A stretch of DNA of 64,000 bases, from the NCBI GenBank assembly GCA_947454465.1, contig CANGJP010000004.1, forward strand, positions 1-64,000. Direction: 5' to 3'. The DNA is from Pseudomonadota bacterium. GTDB lineage: Bacteria > Pseudomonadota > Gammaproteobacteria > Steroidobacterales > Steroidobacteraceae. The position numbers were made by a program, and so were the translations under genes. The notes under the pieces are model-generated. The model saw only the letters and a program-made list of their open reading frames with translations, was not told the DNA's origin and searched no databases. Position 1 is the stretch's first letter; each line of letters begins with the position of its first letter. This document shows, piece after piece, positions 30,289 to 42,300 of the stretch.

Positions 30289-30365
30289 TGGCGCGCCCGG
30301 AGAGACTCGAACTCCCGACCCCTTGGTTCGAAGCCAAGTGCTCTATCCAACTGAGCTACGGGCGC
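30289..30365 (-). tRNA. tRNA-Arg (anticodon TCG), CCA encoded
   Basis: GCGCCCGTAGCTCAGTTGGATAGAGCACTTGGCTTCGAACCAAGGGGTCGGGAGTTCGAGTCTCTCCGGGCGCGCCA on minus strand; anticodon loop CTTCGAA. Confidence 0.96.
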
Positions 30366-30505
30366 TTTATAGATAAGGCAGTTTAACAGCGTCAATCACG
30401 GTCGGCACTACATTGTTGGCGACGATCATCCAAGAAGCAGAGACTGTCAGCATTCGGCCCGCTCAAGGGTTTATGATGGCGGCTCTGGTGACTACAGGTT
30501 TCTAG

Positions 30506-31831
30506 ATGTCATTTACCTCGCTTGGTTTAAATTCTGCCCTTCTACATGCCGTTGCTGAACAAGGCTATGCTGCACCCACAGCCATTCAACGTGCGGCCAT
30601 CCCCGCTATTTTGCAGGGTCGTGATGTGCACGCCGCCGCCCATACGGGTTCGGGTAAAACTGCTGCGTTTGCTCTACCCATCCTGCAATACCTCTCCGTA
30701 GCCACACCCTCTGCTCGCTCACCTCTTGCCCTTGTACTGGTACCCACTCGAGAACTGGCCGCACAAGTCGGTGATGTTTTTAGAGTATTTGCCCGATCGA
30801 TGGCGCACCCAATAAAGATCGTGATTGCCTCGGGTGGCGTGTCCATCAATCCACAAATGCTCGCCATGCGCGGTAGCATCCATATTGTCATTGCCACCCC
30901 AGGCCGCCTACTGGATTTAGTTGATCATAATGCCCTGCAGCTATCTGCGATTAAAACGCTCGTCTTGGATGAAGCCGACCGGATGCTGGACTTAGGCTTT
31001 GCAGACGAACTCAACCGTATCTTGGGGTTACTACCAGAAAAAAGACAAAGCCTGCTATTTTCCGCTACTTTTCCTGATGCGATTAAATCGCTCACCGCAC
31101 AATTACTGCATGATCCAATTGTGATTCGACCCGAACAACACAGTGAATCACGTCCCGCCATTACTCAACGCGCCATCCATATCGATAAAGACAAACGAAC
31201 TCCATTGCTAAGACATTTATTGCAATCAGAAGGCTGGCCAAGAACGCTGGTTTTTGTTGCAACAAAATACGCTACTGAGCATGTGGCAGATAAATTGCGA
31301 CGCAACCACATTAACGCTGCAGCCCTGCATGGTGAACTCAGCCAAGGTGCGCGCACCCAAGCACTGTCCGCCTTCAAGGCCGGCGAACTGCAAGTACTGG
31401 TTGCAACCGATTTAGCCGGCCGAGGCATTGATATTGAGCACCTACCTGCTGTAGTCAATTACGACCTACCGCGCTCCACCGATGATTACGTGCATCGCAT
31501 TGGCCGTACTGCTCGCGCTGGAGCCAGCGGCATAGTCGTCAATTTCATCAGCGCCGACTGTGAACCGCATTTCCGGTTAATTGAGAAACGGCAGCAGCTT
31601 CGCATCACGCGCGAACAGCTCGCAGGCTTTGAACCAAACAGCGTCGTTCCAATGCCGATAGATCGCCACGGAGGCATCAAAGGCAAACGAAAAAGCAAAA
31701 AAGACAAACTGCGCGAAGCCCTTGCCGTAGCAGACCAGTCCGTACCTCTACCCGACCGTCCATCCGCAGCGCCTGCATCAAGCTTTATCTGGCCGACCAA
31801 GCCAACGCGTAATGACGATACATCAAAGTAA
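30506..31831 (+). CDS. RhlE-type DEAD-box RNA helicase
   Basis: AAHTGSGKTAAFALPIL, VLDEADRMLDLGFADEL, HRIGRTARAG; short basic C-tail. Confidence 0.88.
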   Translation: MSFTSLGLNSALLHAVAEQGYAAPTAIQRAAIPAILQGRDVHAAAHTGSGKTAAFALPILQYLSVATPSARSPLALVLVPTRELAAQVGDVFRVFARSMAHPIKIVIASGGVSINPQMLAMRGSIHIVIATPGRLLDLVDHNALQLSAIKTLVLDEADRMLDLGFADELNRILGLLPEKRQSLLFSATFPDAIKSLTAQLLHDPIVIRPEQHSESRPAITQRAIHIDKDKRTPLLRHLLQSEGWPRTLVFVATKYATEHVADKLRRNHINAAALHGELSQGARTQALSAFKAGELQVLVATDLAGRGIDIEHLPAVVNYDLPRSTDDYVHRIGRTARAGASGIVVNFISADCEPHFRLIEKRQQLRITREQLAGFEPNSVVPMPIDRHGGIKGKRKSKKDKLREALAVADQSVPLPDRPSAAPASSFIWPTKPTRNDDTSK

Positions 31832-31855
31832 GTTCAATCTTTAAGCCCTCAGACC

Positions 31856-32695
31856 ATGACTCATGTGAGCCTAAAACACCTTGATGAACTGTGGATTCAC
31901 ACCGGCACCGCCTGCAATCTTGAATGTCCGTTTTGCCTTGAAGGCTCGCGCCCTGGCGATACGCGACTCGAACGCATCAAGCTGAATGAAATCAAACCGT
32001 ATTTAGATGAAGCCGCGGCACTGGGCGTAAAGCGGTTCTGTTTCACTGGCGGTGAACCCTTAATCGTTAAGGACATCGTCAAAATTCTGGAATATGCCCT
32101 GAACTTGAAGCCTTGCCTCATTCTCAGCAATGGCACCGCACCCTTATTGAAGCGACTCCACCAATTACAGTTACTAAAACAACAAAGGCATTCATTATCG
32201 TTCCGTATCAGCATCGATTATCCGGATCAGCATCGACATGATGTAGCACGTGGTTGGGGAAACTTTCAACGAGCCATGGATGCCCTACAATTGCTCCATG
32301 AACAAGGATTTGCAATCTCGATTGCGCGACAAATGTTGCCGGATGAAAACCCCAGCATAGTCCATGATCGTTATGTACAGCTACTTCAAAAAGCAAGATT
32401 ACCGGTAAATACACAAATTATTGCGCTACCCGAACTTGGAAAACTAGGCACAAAATCGAATCTTTCTGCACCACTTCAAGCCATGGACAGCACAACATCA
32501 CTCATGTGCATGCATAGTCGGATGATTGTGAAAAGCGGGGGACAATTGAGCGTTTACGCCTGTGCATTCACGGACGATGATACGCGGTTTGATTTCGGCC
32601 CCTCACTAACGAGAGCCACACAACAATCGGCATGTCTACAACATCAACGATGCCAGCAATGCACGCGCCACAAAGCCAGTTATAGCGAGAGTTAA
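31856..32695 (+). CDS. Radical SAM protein with SPASM-like C-terminal cysteines, substrate unknown
   Basis: CNLECPFC (CX3CX2C), FTGGEPL; C-terminal CX17CX23CX5CX2C. Confidence 0.85.
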   Translation: MTHVSLKHLDELWIHTGTACNLECPFCLEGSRPGDTRLERIKLNEIKPYLDEAAALGVKRFCFTGGEPLIVKDIVKILEYALNLKPCLILSNGTAPLLKRLHQLQLLKQQRHSLSFRISIDYPDQHRHDVARGWGNFQRAMDALQLLHEQGFAISIARQMLPDENPSIVHDRYVQLLQKARLPVNTQIIALPELGKLGTKSNLSAPLQAMDSTTSLMCMHSRMIVKSGGQLSVYACAFTDDDTRFDFGPSLTRATQQSACLQHQRCQQCTRHKASYSES

Positions 32696-32707
32696 TGCGA
32701 TCGTAAT

Positions 32708-32736
32708 CGACCTTCCTTCGAATAGTAGGAAGGTCG
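32708..32736. terminator. Convergent-gene hairpin, probable bidirectional terminator
   Basis: CGACCTTCCT-N9-AGGAAGGTCG, perfect 10-bp stem between convergent genes; weak T-tract. Confidence 0.6.
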
Positions 32737-32747
32737 AAAGAACAAGA

Positions 32748-33974
32748 TTAGCTGTAACGCAATGCTTCGATTGGATCGAGCTTAGAAGCTCGATAGGCTG
32801 GATATAAACCGAACGCCACCCCCACGAAAGCAGCAAACCCGACTGAAATGATCATAGTATTGGTAGACAAAGAAGTATTCACACTAAAGAAGTGCTGCAA
32901 CACATACGCGCCTCCAACACCGAACAAAAGACCCAACAGCCCGCCCATGATACATATCAATACAGACTCAGCCAAAAACTGTAGCAAGATGTCGCTGCCA
33001 CGCGCACCCACCGCAATGCGCAAACCAATCTCCTTGGTACGCTCAGTCACGGCCACCAACATCATATTCATGATGCCAATACCCCCCACCAGCAAACTAA
33101 TGCCTGCAATGGCGCCAAGCAACAGGGTGAATGTATCGGTGGACTGAGAAACCAGACTGATCATTTCAGCTTGATTACGAACCGTGAAATCATCTTCCGC
33201 ACTGTCAGCGAGACGATGAGCTGTACGCAATTGAAGCGTGAGTTGCTCTTGAAGTGGCGTCATGCTTTCCTTGTCTACAGCCTTGATCCAGATTGCACTA
33301 ACGTACTGATTACCCGACAGACGAGCTTGTGCGGTGGTATAAGGAACCAGCACAAGATCATCGTTATCCCCACCAAAACCCGACCCTGATTCTTTGAGCG
33401 TACCAATCACGGTAAAAGGGATACGCCCAATACGGATTTGCTGTCCTACAGGGTCTTCACCAGCAAATAATTCTGTAATGACCGTCTGCCCTACTACGGC
33501 TACCGTTGCACGGTTCTGTTGCTCAGCCTCACTGAACATGACACCGGTATCAATTTCACGATTACGGACATTAAGATAATCAACGCTCACGCCATTCACA
33601 CTGCTGGAATAATTTGAAGCGCCCCAGATCAACTGGCCAGTAGCATTAACGATAGGGGTCAGCCCAGACGATGAAGTCAAAGTTTTGCGCAAGAAGTCCA
33701 CATCCGTAATAGACAGCGTGCTGCGCGAACCGGAAGACGAACCACGACCAGAACTCACACCACCAGTACGGGTTGAATTCGAACTCACAATCAACAGGTT
33801 ACTGCCCATGGCAGAGATGCGTGCTACCACGGTGTCTTGAGCTCCCTGACCTACGGCTGTCATTGCGATAACTGAACCCACACCAATCACGATACCCAGT
33901 AACGTTAATAGGGTTCTCAGCCAATTTAGACGAATGCTCTGAATCGCCGTCTTGAGCAATAGCCAATAGGTCAT
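32748..33974 (-). CDS. macB: MacB-type ABC transporter permease
   Basis: IRLNWLRTLLTLLGIVIGVGSVIAMTAVGQGAQ...VTERTKEIGLRIAVGARGSDILLQFLAESV. Confidence 0.9.
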   Translation of the reverse strand: MTYWLLLKTAIQSIRLNWLRTLLTLLGIVIGVGSVIAMTAVGQGAQDTVVARISAMGSNLLIVSSNSTRTGGVSSGRGSSSGSRSTLSITDVDFLRKTLTSSSGLTPIVNATGQLIWGASNYSSSVNGVSVDYLNVRNREIDTGVMFSEAEQQNRATVAVVGQTVITELFAGEDPVGQQIRIGRIPFTVIGTLKESGSGFGGDNDDLVLVPYTTAQARLSGNQYVSAIWIKAVDKESMTPLQEQLTLQLRTAHRLADSAEDDFTVRNQAEMISLVSQSTDTFTLLLGAIAGISLLVGGIGIMNMMLVAVTERTKEIGLRIAVGARGSDILLQFLAESVLICIMGGLLGLLFGVGGAYVLQHFFSVNTSLSTNTMIISVGFAAFVGVAFGLYPAYRASKLDPIEALRYS

Positions 33975-34708
33975 GCCGCCACTCCCGGATGTTCTATTTT
34001 TGTATCACCAATAACCAAGCCATCACGGACTTCAATTTTACGATTGGTGTTGGCAGCAATATTCGGATCGTGGGTAATGATCATCACCGTAGTACCCTGA
34101 CGATTGAGTTCTTTAAACAAATTAAGAATGTCACGGGCAGTATTACTATCGAGATTACCTGTCGGTTCATCCGCCATCAGCAGTGAGGGTTTGTTCACCA
34201 AAGCACGGGCAATGGCCACACGCTGCTGCTGCCCACCAGACATCTGGGTAGGTCGATTATTTAATTTATCTCCAAGTCCCGTGCGCTCCAATGCCGCCAC
34301 AGCTGCCGCACGCATATCGGGATGTTTTCTAAGGTGATCGTAGCCAAGCGGCAACATCACATTTTCTAGTGCGGTTAACCGCGGCAGCAAATGGAAGCTC
34401 TGAAAAATAAAACCCAGAACCTGATTACGGACCGCTGCCAAATCATCTGAATTCATTTTATTGATATGGTGACCTGCCAACCAGTAATCACCGCCAGTAG
34501 GTCGATCAAGGCAACCCAGAATATTCAATAACGTGGATTTACCAGAACCAGACTGGCCAATGATAGACACCAACTCACCTTCATGGATGTCGATATCAAC
34601 ACCGCGCAAGGCCCAAAAGTCCTCACCCAAGTGATACATCTTGGTCAGACCACGTACACGAAGCAGGGGCATCCCTGCTTCGGCCGCTTCTTTAAAAGCA
34701 TTAGACAT
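33971..34708 (-). CDS. MacB-type ABC transporter ATP-binding protein (separate ORF)
   Basis: [53 protein letters not shown]. Confidence 0.93.
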   Translation of the reverse strand: MSNAFKEAAEAGMPLLRVRGLTKMYHLGEDFWALRGVDIDIHEGELVSIIGQSGSGKSTLLNILGCLDRPTGGDYWLAGHHINKMNSDDLAAVRNQVLGFIFQSFHLLPRLTALENVMLPLGYDHLRKHPDMRAAAVAALERTGLGDKLNNRPTQMSGGQQQRVAIARALVNKPSLLMADEPTGNLDSNTARDILNLFKELNRQGTTVMIITHDPNIAANTNRKIEVRDGLVIGDTKIEHPGVAA

Positions 34709-34723
34709 GTGCGCCCCTATGAC

Positions 34724-36490
34724 TTATCTGCCACCACCGCCACCCATGCCACTGAAACCGCCCCCACCACTGCCACCACCAAACCCACCGGAGGTACCAA
34801 ATCCCTGTAATGCATTACGACTGCTCGACGAAGTGGAAGAACTTGAACTGTTAGGATTGATCACTCGAGTGACAATCTCATCACCTTCTTTCAAGGCGTC
34901 TGCATTAAGCGGCTCAACAGCTGAACTGGTGAGGTCACTGGCTAACACACGAACAGGTACGCGATAAGCCTTACCCTCTGCATTGACCATCCATACAGCT
35001 GTACGGATAGTGCGAGCACCGCCAGAATGACTACTACTCTGACCCATGTCCTTGGATCCAGACATACCACCGCCCATGGCACCGGTGGAAGAACCACCCT
35101 CACTGGACGCAACTAGCGAACCACCCGCCTCACCGGACTGAGCTCTATCACGACCGGACATGCCGCCACCGGCACCTGATGACGATGTCCCAGCATCACT
35201 GGCCATGCTTCTGTCACGACCGGACATACCACCTACGGAACCATCAGAAGAACCGCCACCATCTGCACCAGAACGCATACCGCCACCAGTATGTTCGCCA
35301 TTTTGGCCTCGTTCCCTTTGACCAGACATACCACTTCCAGAGGAGCCTGAAGAAGCCGCGCCATCTTCCCTAGCCAACATACCACCGGCACTATGACTGC
35401 TCTGTACTTTTTCAGTAGACATACCGATGGCAGCAACACTGACGCTTGAGGATGAACCAACCGTCACTGATGAGGCTTGCTTCCCATCTGCAACCTGTGC
35501 CGACTGACTGGACTCTGCTTGTGCCTTAAGCGGACCCACATCAGTGGCAACACGCATGTCCGTGGGAATGTTAATGCGCAACGCGCTATTGGGAATAAGC
35601 AAAACATCTTCAAGACTGGATTGAATAAAATTAATCGTGGCGGTCATCCCCGGAAACAACAGTAACTCAGGATTTTCAGCATCCAACACCACGGTATAAG
35701 TGACCACATTCTGGGTTGTCGTGGACTTCAGTCGAACCTGACGTACTGACGCATTAAAGGTTTTGTCTGGAATACCGGACACAGTAAATCGTGCCTTCAT
35801 GCCTTCCTTGATAAGAGGAATCTGTGTTTCATCGACGCTAGCGAGAATCTTCATGGTATGTAGGTCAGAAGAGACGACAAACATAGTCGGCGCCTGCATG
35901 CTGGACTGTACCGTATTACCAGGATCGACATTGCGATTAGAAATAATGCCATCCATCGGGGCACGAATTTCTGCATACTGTAGTTGTACGTTTTGCTTGT
36001 TGAAATCGGTGGTGGCCGCGTCAAGCTGCGCCTTAGAGGTACTGACAGCCACTTGCAAGGTACGTAAGTCCTTATCAGAAAGGTAACCCTTCGCATGTAA
36101 GGGCTTGCCATCTTCCAACTGTTGAACCGCTTCTTTATATGCCGTTTGACGTTGAGCCAATGTTGCTCGTGATGAATCCACTTGAGCTTGCAGAGTTTGC
36201 GGATCGATGACAGCCATCAAATCGCCTTTCTTCACGTAATCATTAAAATCAACCAACACTTTGGTCACGATCCCTGAGACCTGCGCCCCCACAGTCACGT
36301 CTTGCAAAGCAGACAATTGGCCGGTTGAGGCGATGGTTTCAACCAAATTACCCCGTTTCACCGCCGTTTTATCCAGCGTTATAACATCCGTTTTCTTAGC
36401 CTGTTTAGACCAGTAGTACACACCACCAGCGGCAACTAGGGCGACCAGAATCCATACACCGTAACGGCGAGGGCGAGAAATTGCGTTCAT
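34724..36490 (-). CDS. macA: MacA-type periplasmic adaptor with large Gly/Ser-rich repeat insertion
   Basis: 588 aa; QDVTVGAQVSGIVTKVLVDFNDYVKKGDLMAVIDPQTL; repeats GGMSGRDRS/GGGMSGRDRA/GGGMSGSKD inside the C-terminal half; Gly-rich tail. Confidence 0.88.
   Translation of the reverse strand: MNAISRPRRYGVWILVALVAAGGVYYWSKQAKKTDVITLDKTAVKRGNLVETIASTGQLSALQDVTVGAQVSGIVTKVLVDFNDYVKKGDLMAVIDPQTLQAQVDSSRATLAQRQTAYKEAVQQLEDGKPLHAKGYLSDKDLRTLQVAVSTSKAQLDAATTDFNKQNVQLQYAEIRAPMDGIISNRNVDPGNTVQSSMQAPTMFVVSSDLHTMKILASVDETQIPLIKEGMKARFTVSGIPDKTFNASVRQVRLKSTTTQNVVTYTVVLDAENPELLLFPGMTATINFIQSSLEDVLLIPNSALRINIPTDMRVATDVGPLKAQAESSQSAQVADGKQASSVTVGSSSSVSVAAIGMSTEKVQSSHSAGGMLAREDGAASSGSSGSGMSGQRERGQNGEHTGGGMRSGADGGGSSDGSVGGMSGRDRSMASDAGTSSSGAGGGMSGRDRAQSGEAGGSLVASSEGGSSTGAMGGGMSGSKDMGQSSSHSGGARTIRTAVWMVNAEGKAYRVPVRVLASDLTSSAVEPLNADALKEGDEIVTRVINPNSSSSSTSSSSRNALQGFGTSGGFGGGSGGGGFSGMGGGGGR
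35018..35518 (-). repeat. Low-complexity Gly/Ser/Met repeat region within macA
   Basis: Codons ~325-491 with four imperfect (G)GGMSGxxR units. Confidence 0.75.
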
Positions 36491-36687
36491 GGGCTATTCG
36501 CTATGAATGAAGAATCAGTAAGTATAGGGCTTTCGTGAATCCGAATGATCGCAAAATGGGCTGACCAGTAATCGTAATTAGTGCAAAGTTGCGTTAAGCG
36601 GGCACGAATAATCCGCATTATGCGAAGAAAACTCATATGAAATAGAAGTGACACGCCACCACTACACTTACAAGCACCTGCAGATCG

Positions 36688-37641
36688 TCAGTGGCGACTT
36701 GGAGTCGTGACACCAGCAGACACAGCGACGAACAACTGAGCAACGTCTACTGCATCAAAGACATAAGCTCGATTACAGAAATCACATAGCACTTCGATTT
36801 GCCCCTGCTCAGCCAAAACACTCTTGGCTTCATCGTACCCTAGGGACTGCAACATGCCACTAACTCGATCCCGCGAACAACGGCATTTAAAGTACACAGG
36901 GACCGAATCAAACAAACGCAAATCGTCCTCATGGAACAAACGACGTAAAATATCTAGATCGGTGAGCTGCCTTAATTCATCTGGTTTTAGCGTATCGGCT
37001 ATTAATTGCACCCGCTGCCAGTCATCATCCCATTGCTGGGACTGTGAAAACTGAATTAACTCCGCATCACGATGCGGCTGCACTTCCGACTTAGGCGCAG
37101 GCAACCGCTGCAACAACATCCCCGCAATACCCTGCTCATCGGCATGCAACCACAAACGGGTAGGCAATTGTTCAGATTGCTCAAAATAAGCTTCCAAACA
37201 CCCAGCCAACCGACGACCCGACATGGGTACCACGCCCTGATAGCGCTGCTGCAAATCTTCGCTTTCCAACGTAACCGTGAGGTTTCCATCACCTGCTAAC
37301 TCTTGAATCGTGACCTCACCTTGAGGCAATTCCGCAGCGCGATAGCGAGCCAATCCACGGACTCCCAAACCTGCTGTACATTGAGCAAGCAGCAAATGCA
37401 TTGGACCCTCGCCTTTCATCTGCAGCGTTAATTGCCCATCAAATTTAACCGTAGCCGCCAGTAAGACCGCGGAGACTACCGCTTCACCCAAGATTTTTTG
37501 AATAACAGGCGGATAGTCACGATGCTCCTGCAAAGCCAACCAAGAGGCATCCATATGAATGAGCAACCCACGGATCGGGAGTTGCTCAAAATCAAAACGA
37601 TGCAAACAATCAGAGTCGTGCGAATCGGTCATCAGCATCAA
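36688..37641 (-). CDS. hslO: Redox-regulated chaperone Hsp33
   Basis: C-terminal CRCSRDR...[13 protein letters not shown] zinc-cysteine motifs. Confidence 0.94.
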   Translation of the reverse strand: MMLMTDSHDSDCLHRFDFEQLPIRGLLIHMDASWLALQEHRDYPPVIQKILGEAVVSAVLLAATVKFDGQLTLQMKGEGPMHLLLAQCTAGLGVRGLARYRAAELPQGEVTIQELAGDGNLTVTLESEDLQQRYQGVVPMSGRRLAGCLEAYFEQSEQLPTRLWLHADEQGIAGMLLQRLPAPKSEVQPHRDAELIQFSQSQQWDDDWQRVQLIADTLKPDELRQLTDLDILRRLFHEDDLRLFDSVPVYFKCRCSRDRVSGMLQSLGYDEAKSVLAEQGQIEVLCDFCNRAYVFDAVDVAQLFVAVSAGVTTPSRH

Positions 37642-39113
37642 CCTGCCAACTTTTTCTTGAGCAAATCATTCACTTGGTTGGGGTTTGCCTTACCCGCCGT
37701 GATCTTCATGACCTGTCCAACGAAGAACGCAAATAGCTTATCTTTGCCCGAACGGTAGTCGGCCAGTTGTTTCGAGTTAGCAGCCATGATCTCATCAATC
37801 ACTTTCTCGATTGCACTCACATCGGTGATTTGCTTCAAGCCCTTAGCATCAATGATGTCATCAGCACCCTTGCCTTCAGACCACATCGCCTCGAATACTT
37901 CTTTAGCCAGCTTCCCTGAAACCGTGGCGTCATTAATGCGCGAGAGCAATAAGGCCAAGGCCTCTGCACTGACCCTACTTTCAGTAATATCGAGTCCATC
38001 ACGATTCAAAGCACCCAACACCTCGCCCATTACCCAATTAGCAGCAAGTTTGGCGTTTTGCTTAGCATCACCCTTAACCTCATTGATAACTTTTTCATAA
38101 AATTCAGCCACCTCACGTGAGCCGGTCAGTACGCCGGCATCATAGGCAGGCAGATCGAAGTCACGCACTAACCGCTGCGCCTTCTCATCAGGCAACTCCG
38201 GTAAGGTCGCGCGGATACCATCTATAAATAAATCATCCAGCACCACGGGCAACAAATCCGGATCAGGAAAGTAACGATAATCGTTAGCCTCTTCTTTGGA
38301 ACGTAGTGCACGCGTCTCACCCCTGTCCGGATCGAACAGACGGGTCTGCTGCTGCACCGTTCCACCGCTTTCAATCAACTCAATCTGACGAGCCACTTCG
38401 TAGTTGATTGCTTTTTCAATAAAACGGAAGGAATTAAGGTTCTTGATCTCGCAACGAGTACCGAACTTTTCAGCCCCCACTCTGCGAACAGAAACATTGG
38501 CATCACAACGGAACGAACCTTCCTGCATATTGCCATCACAAATGTCCAGATAACGAACCAAAGTGTGTATTTTCTTCATATAGGCCACCGCCTCCTTGGC
38601 AGACCGCATGTCTGGCTCAGAGACAATTTCGATCAGTGGCGTGCCGGCACGATTCAGATCAATACCAGTAAAGCCATGAAAATCTTCATGGAGCGATTTT
38701 CCAGCATCTTCTTCTAGATGCGCACGGGTAATGCGAATGGTCTTAGAACTACCATCCTCCAGCAGAATATCCATCTTACCGTGCTCGACAATCGGTAATT
38801 CATACTGACTGATTTGGTAACCCTTGGGTAAATCCGGATAGAAATAATTCTTACGTGCAAAAACCGATCGTGTTGCCACGGTAGCGCCCACCGCCAAACC
38901 AAACTTCACGGCCATTTTCACTGCCTGCTGATTGAGCACCGGCAATACACCCGGATAGCCTAGATCAACCAAGTTCGCTTGAGTGTTCGGCGGAGCACCG
39001 AACGCTGTTGACGACCCTGAAAAGATCTTTGTACGGGTCGCCAACTGCGCGTGAATTTCTAAACCAATTACTGTTTCCCAACTCATAGCATCACTCTGCA
39101 TAGTGGTGTTCAC
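37638..39113 (-). CDS. gatB: Asp-tRNA(Asn)/Glu-tRNA(Gln) amidotransferase subunit B
   Basis: [34 protein letters not shown]. Confidence 0.97.
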   Translation of the reverse strand: MNTTMQSDAMSWETVIGLEIHAQLATRTKIFSGSSTAFGAPPNTQANLVDLGYPGVLPVLNQQAVKMAVKFGLAVGATVATRSVFARKNYFYPDLPKGYQISQYELPIVEHGKMDILLEDGSSKTIRITRAHLEEDAGKSLHEDFHGFTGIDLNRAGTPLIEIVSEPDMRSAKEAVAYMKKIHTLVRYLDICDGNMQEGSFRCDANVSVRRVGAEKFGTRCEIKNLNSFRFIEKAINYEVARQIELIESGGTVQQQTRLFDPDRGETRALRSKEEANDYRYFPDPDLLPVVLDDLFIDGIRATLPELPDEKAQRLVRDFDLPAYDAGVLTGSREVAEFYEKVINEVKGDAKQNAKLAANWVMGEVLGALNRDGLDITESRVSAEALALLLSRINDATVSGKLAKEVFEAMWSEGKGADDIIDAKGLKQITDVSAIEKVIDEIMAANSKQLADYRSGKDKLFAFFVGQVMKITAGKANPNQVNDLLKKKLAG

Positions 39114-40573
39114 GCGTAACGTTCCGGCATGCGCTTATGCCAGTCCGTGACCTGTTGATAGCCATGCGCAACATTTAATAACTTAGCTTCGGCAAAATGG
39201 CCAGCAATAATCTGCAGACCTACTGGCAAACCAGCTAAGAAACCACAGGGAATCGACATTGCGGGTAATCCGGCAAGATTAGCACCAATGGTATAAATAT
39301 CATTCAGGTACATCGTCACTGGATCATCCACCTTGGCACCAATATCGAATGCGGTAGTTGGCGATGTAGGACACATCAGCACATCCACTTTCTGAAACGC
39401 CGCAGCGAACTCTTCAGTGATTAAACGACGGATTTTCTGTGCGCGTAGGTAATAAGCATCGTAATAGCCGGCTGACAGCACATAGGTGCCAGTCATGATG
39501 CGACGCTTAACTTCACTACCAAAGCCCTCACCCCGCGAACGAGTATAGAGATCCATCAAATCACGCGGACTCTCACAACGATAACCGAAACGCACACCGT
39601 CAAAACGCGACAAATTTGAGGAACATTCAGCAGGCGCCACCACATAGTAAGTGGGCACTGATAGCGGCAAATTAGGCAAACTGACTTCCACCAACTGCGC
39701 ACCCAGCTGCTCATAGACCGTAAGCGCTTCCTTTACGGGCTTGATATTTTCTTCACTCAAACCTTGCTCGAAAAACTCTTTAACAAGACCGATCTTTAAG
39801 CCCTTTAATGATTGATTTAACGTCGCCGCATAATCTGGAACCGGCATATCCACACTGGTGGAATCTCGTTCATCAAATCCGGCCATGGATTGCAACAATA
39901 GTGCAGCATCTTCAGCGCTCAACCCCATCACTCCACCTTGATCCAGGCTTGAGGCAAAGGCGATCATTCCGTAACGCGATACACGCCCATAAGTAGGCTT
40001 AATACCCGTTAATGACGTTAATGCTGCTGGTTGACGGATTGAGCCACCGGTATCCGTTCCCGTAGCAACCGGAGCAATACGTGCTGCTACCGCAGCAGCA
40101 GACCCACCAGAGGACCCACCAGGCACCTTGGCTAAATCCCATGGATTTTTAACCGCACCATAGAAAGAGGTTTCATTAGAAGACCCCATGGCAAACTCAT
40201 CCATGTTGGTTTTACCTAGCATCACCATGCCCTCCTGTTTCAAACGACCTACCACGGTAGCGTCATAGGGGGAGATGAAATTGGAGAGCATCTTGGACGC
40301 ACAGGTCGTTAGCACACCATCGGTACAAAAAATATCCTTATGCGCCAGCGGCAAGCCGGTCAGTCTTGACGCAGTGCCAGTTGCAATACGCATATCCGCA
40401 TCGGCAGCCTGAGCCAAAGCTAATTCTGGAGTCACGGTAATGAATGCATTCAGCTCCGCATCGAATTTTTCGATACGAGACAGAAAGTGACGAGTTAATT
40501 CAACACTGGAAAATGCTCTAGACTTTAACCCTGCCGCCAGTTCGGCCAGAGTGAGAGTATGCAGTTCAGCCAT
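39110..40573 (-). CDS. gatA: Asp-tRNA(Asn)/Glu-tRNA(Gln) amidotransferase subunit A
   Basis: Amidase signature [32 protein letters not shown]. Confidence 0.97.
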   Translation of the reverse strand: MAELHTLTLAELAAGLKSRAFSSVELTRHFLSRIEKFDAELNAFITVTPELALAQAADADMRIATGTASRLTGLPLAHKDIFCTDGVLTTCASKMLSNFISPYDATVVGRLKQEGMVMLGKTNMDEFAMGSSNETSFYGAVKNPWDLAKVPGGSSGGSAAAVAARIAPVATGTDTGGSIRQPAALTSLTGIKPTYGRVSRYGMIAFASSLDQGGVMGLSAEDAALLLQSMAGFDERDSTSVDMPVPDYAATLNQSLKGLKIGLVKEFFEQGLSEENIKPVKEALTVYEQLGAQLVEVSLPNLPLSVPTYYVVAPAECSSNLSRFDGVRFGYRCESPRDLMDLYTRSRGEGFGSEVKRRIMTGTYVLSAGYYDAYYLRAQKIRRLITEEFAAAFQKVDVLMCPTSPTTAFDIGAKVDDPVTMYLNDIYTIGANLAGLPAMSIPCGFLAGLPVGLQIIAGHFAEAKLLNVAHGYQQVTDWHKRMPERYA

Positions 40574-40863
40574 TATTCAATCACCTTCGGCACTAGGTAC
40601 AGCCCATCAGAAACTTTGGCCGCATTACGCTGGAACTTTTCATGTTCATCCGTGGCCGTCACTTGGTCCTCACGTAGACGCTGAACCATACCCGTCAGTG
40701 GATGTGACATCGGTTCGATGGCCGCGACGTTAGCAACATTTAATTGCTCAACTAGATGCAAAATTTTCGACAGACTGCCGGCATACGCGGCCGACTCATC
40801 CTCGGTAATTGCCAAGCGCGCCAAGTGGGCAATGGCTGCAATATTTTCGCGGGTCAAACTCAT
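40573..40863 (-). CDS. gatC: Asp-tRNA(Asn)/Glu-tRNA(Gln) amidotransferase subunit C
   Basis: [23 protein letters not shown]; adjacent to gatA. Confidence 0.94.
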   Translation of the reverse strand: MSLTRENIAAIAHLARLAITEDESAAYAGSLSKILHLVEQLNVANVAAIEPMSHPLTGMVQRLREDQVTATDEHEKFQRNAAKVSDGLYLVPKVIE

Positions 40864-41120
40864 CGTTTTGGACTCATGTTTCGTTCGGTGGAATCATGGC
40901 CGCCAAGGCCATATCACGAATTGACCATGATACACGCCGACCGATTCACTGTCGCATCTAGAGAACATACTTTTTCCCACAATGAGTCGACAACTACAGG
41001 GTACTCATTGATCCATCATGGGGATAACAGGGCTCCATCAGAAATCAGCTTTTCTATTCTCTGAAAAAACCCAACAATAAGCATGACAACAGCATTGAAA
41101 TAGCACAGGTAAAGCCATAG

Positions 41121-42209
<1,089 letters not shown>

Positions 42210-42231
42210 CCATCCAACTGTGATTTGGCCA

Positions 42232-42277
42232 GTGGGGACGGGGCCGAGTCTGCAGGTTGCGCGTAACCCGTTCCCAC
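42232..42277 (+). other. Strong intergenic hairpin between mreB and mreC
   Basis: GTGGGGACGGG...CCCGTTCCCAC, 11-bp stem with one G-U, 24-nt loop; no T-tract. Confidence 0.65.
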
Positions 42278-42300
42278 CCAACTTTGATTGAAAGGCACGC

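Noticed and set aside
30289-30365. tRNA-Arg as an integration site for a genomic island
   Set aside because: No integrase, direct repeat of the tRNA 3' end, or mobile genes on either side; neighbours are ordinary chromosomal genes.
40905-40921. ATGGCC-GCCAA-GGCCAT hairpin in the gatC/mreB divergent region
   Set aside because: Short isolated 6-bp stem in a promoter region; no positional relation to an RBS or T-tract.
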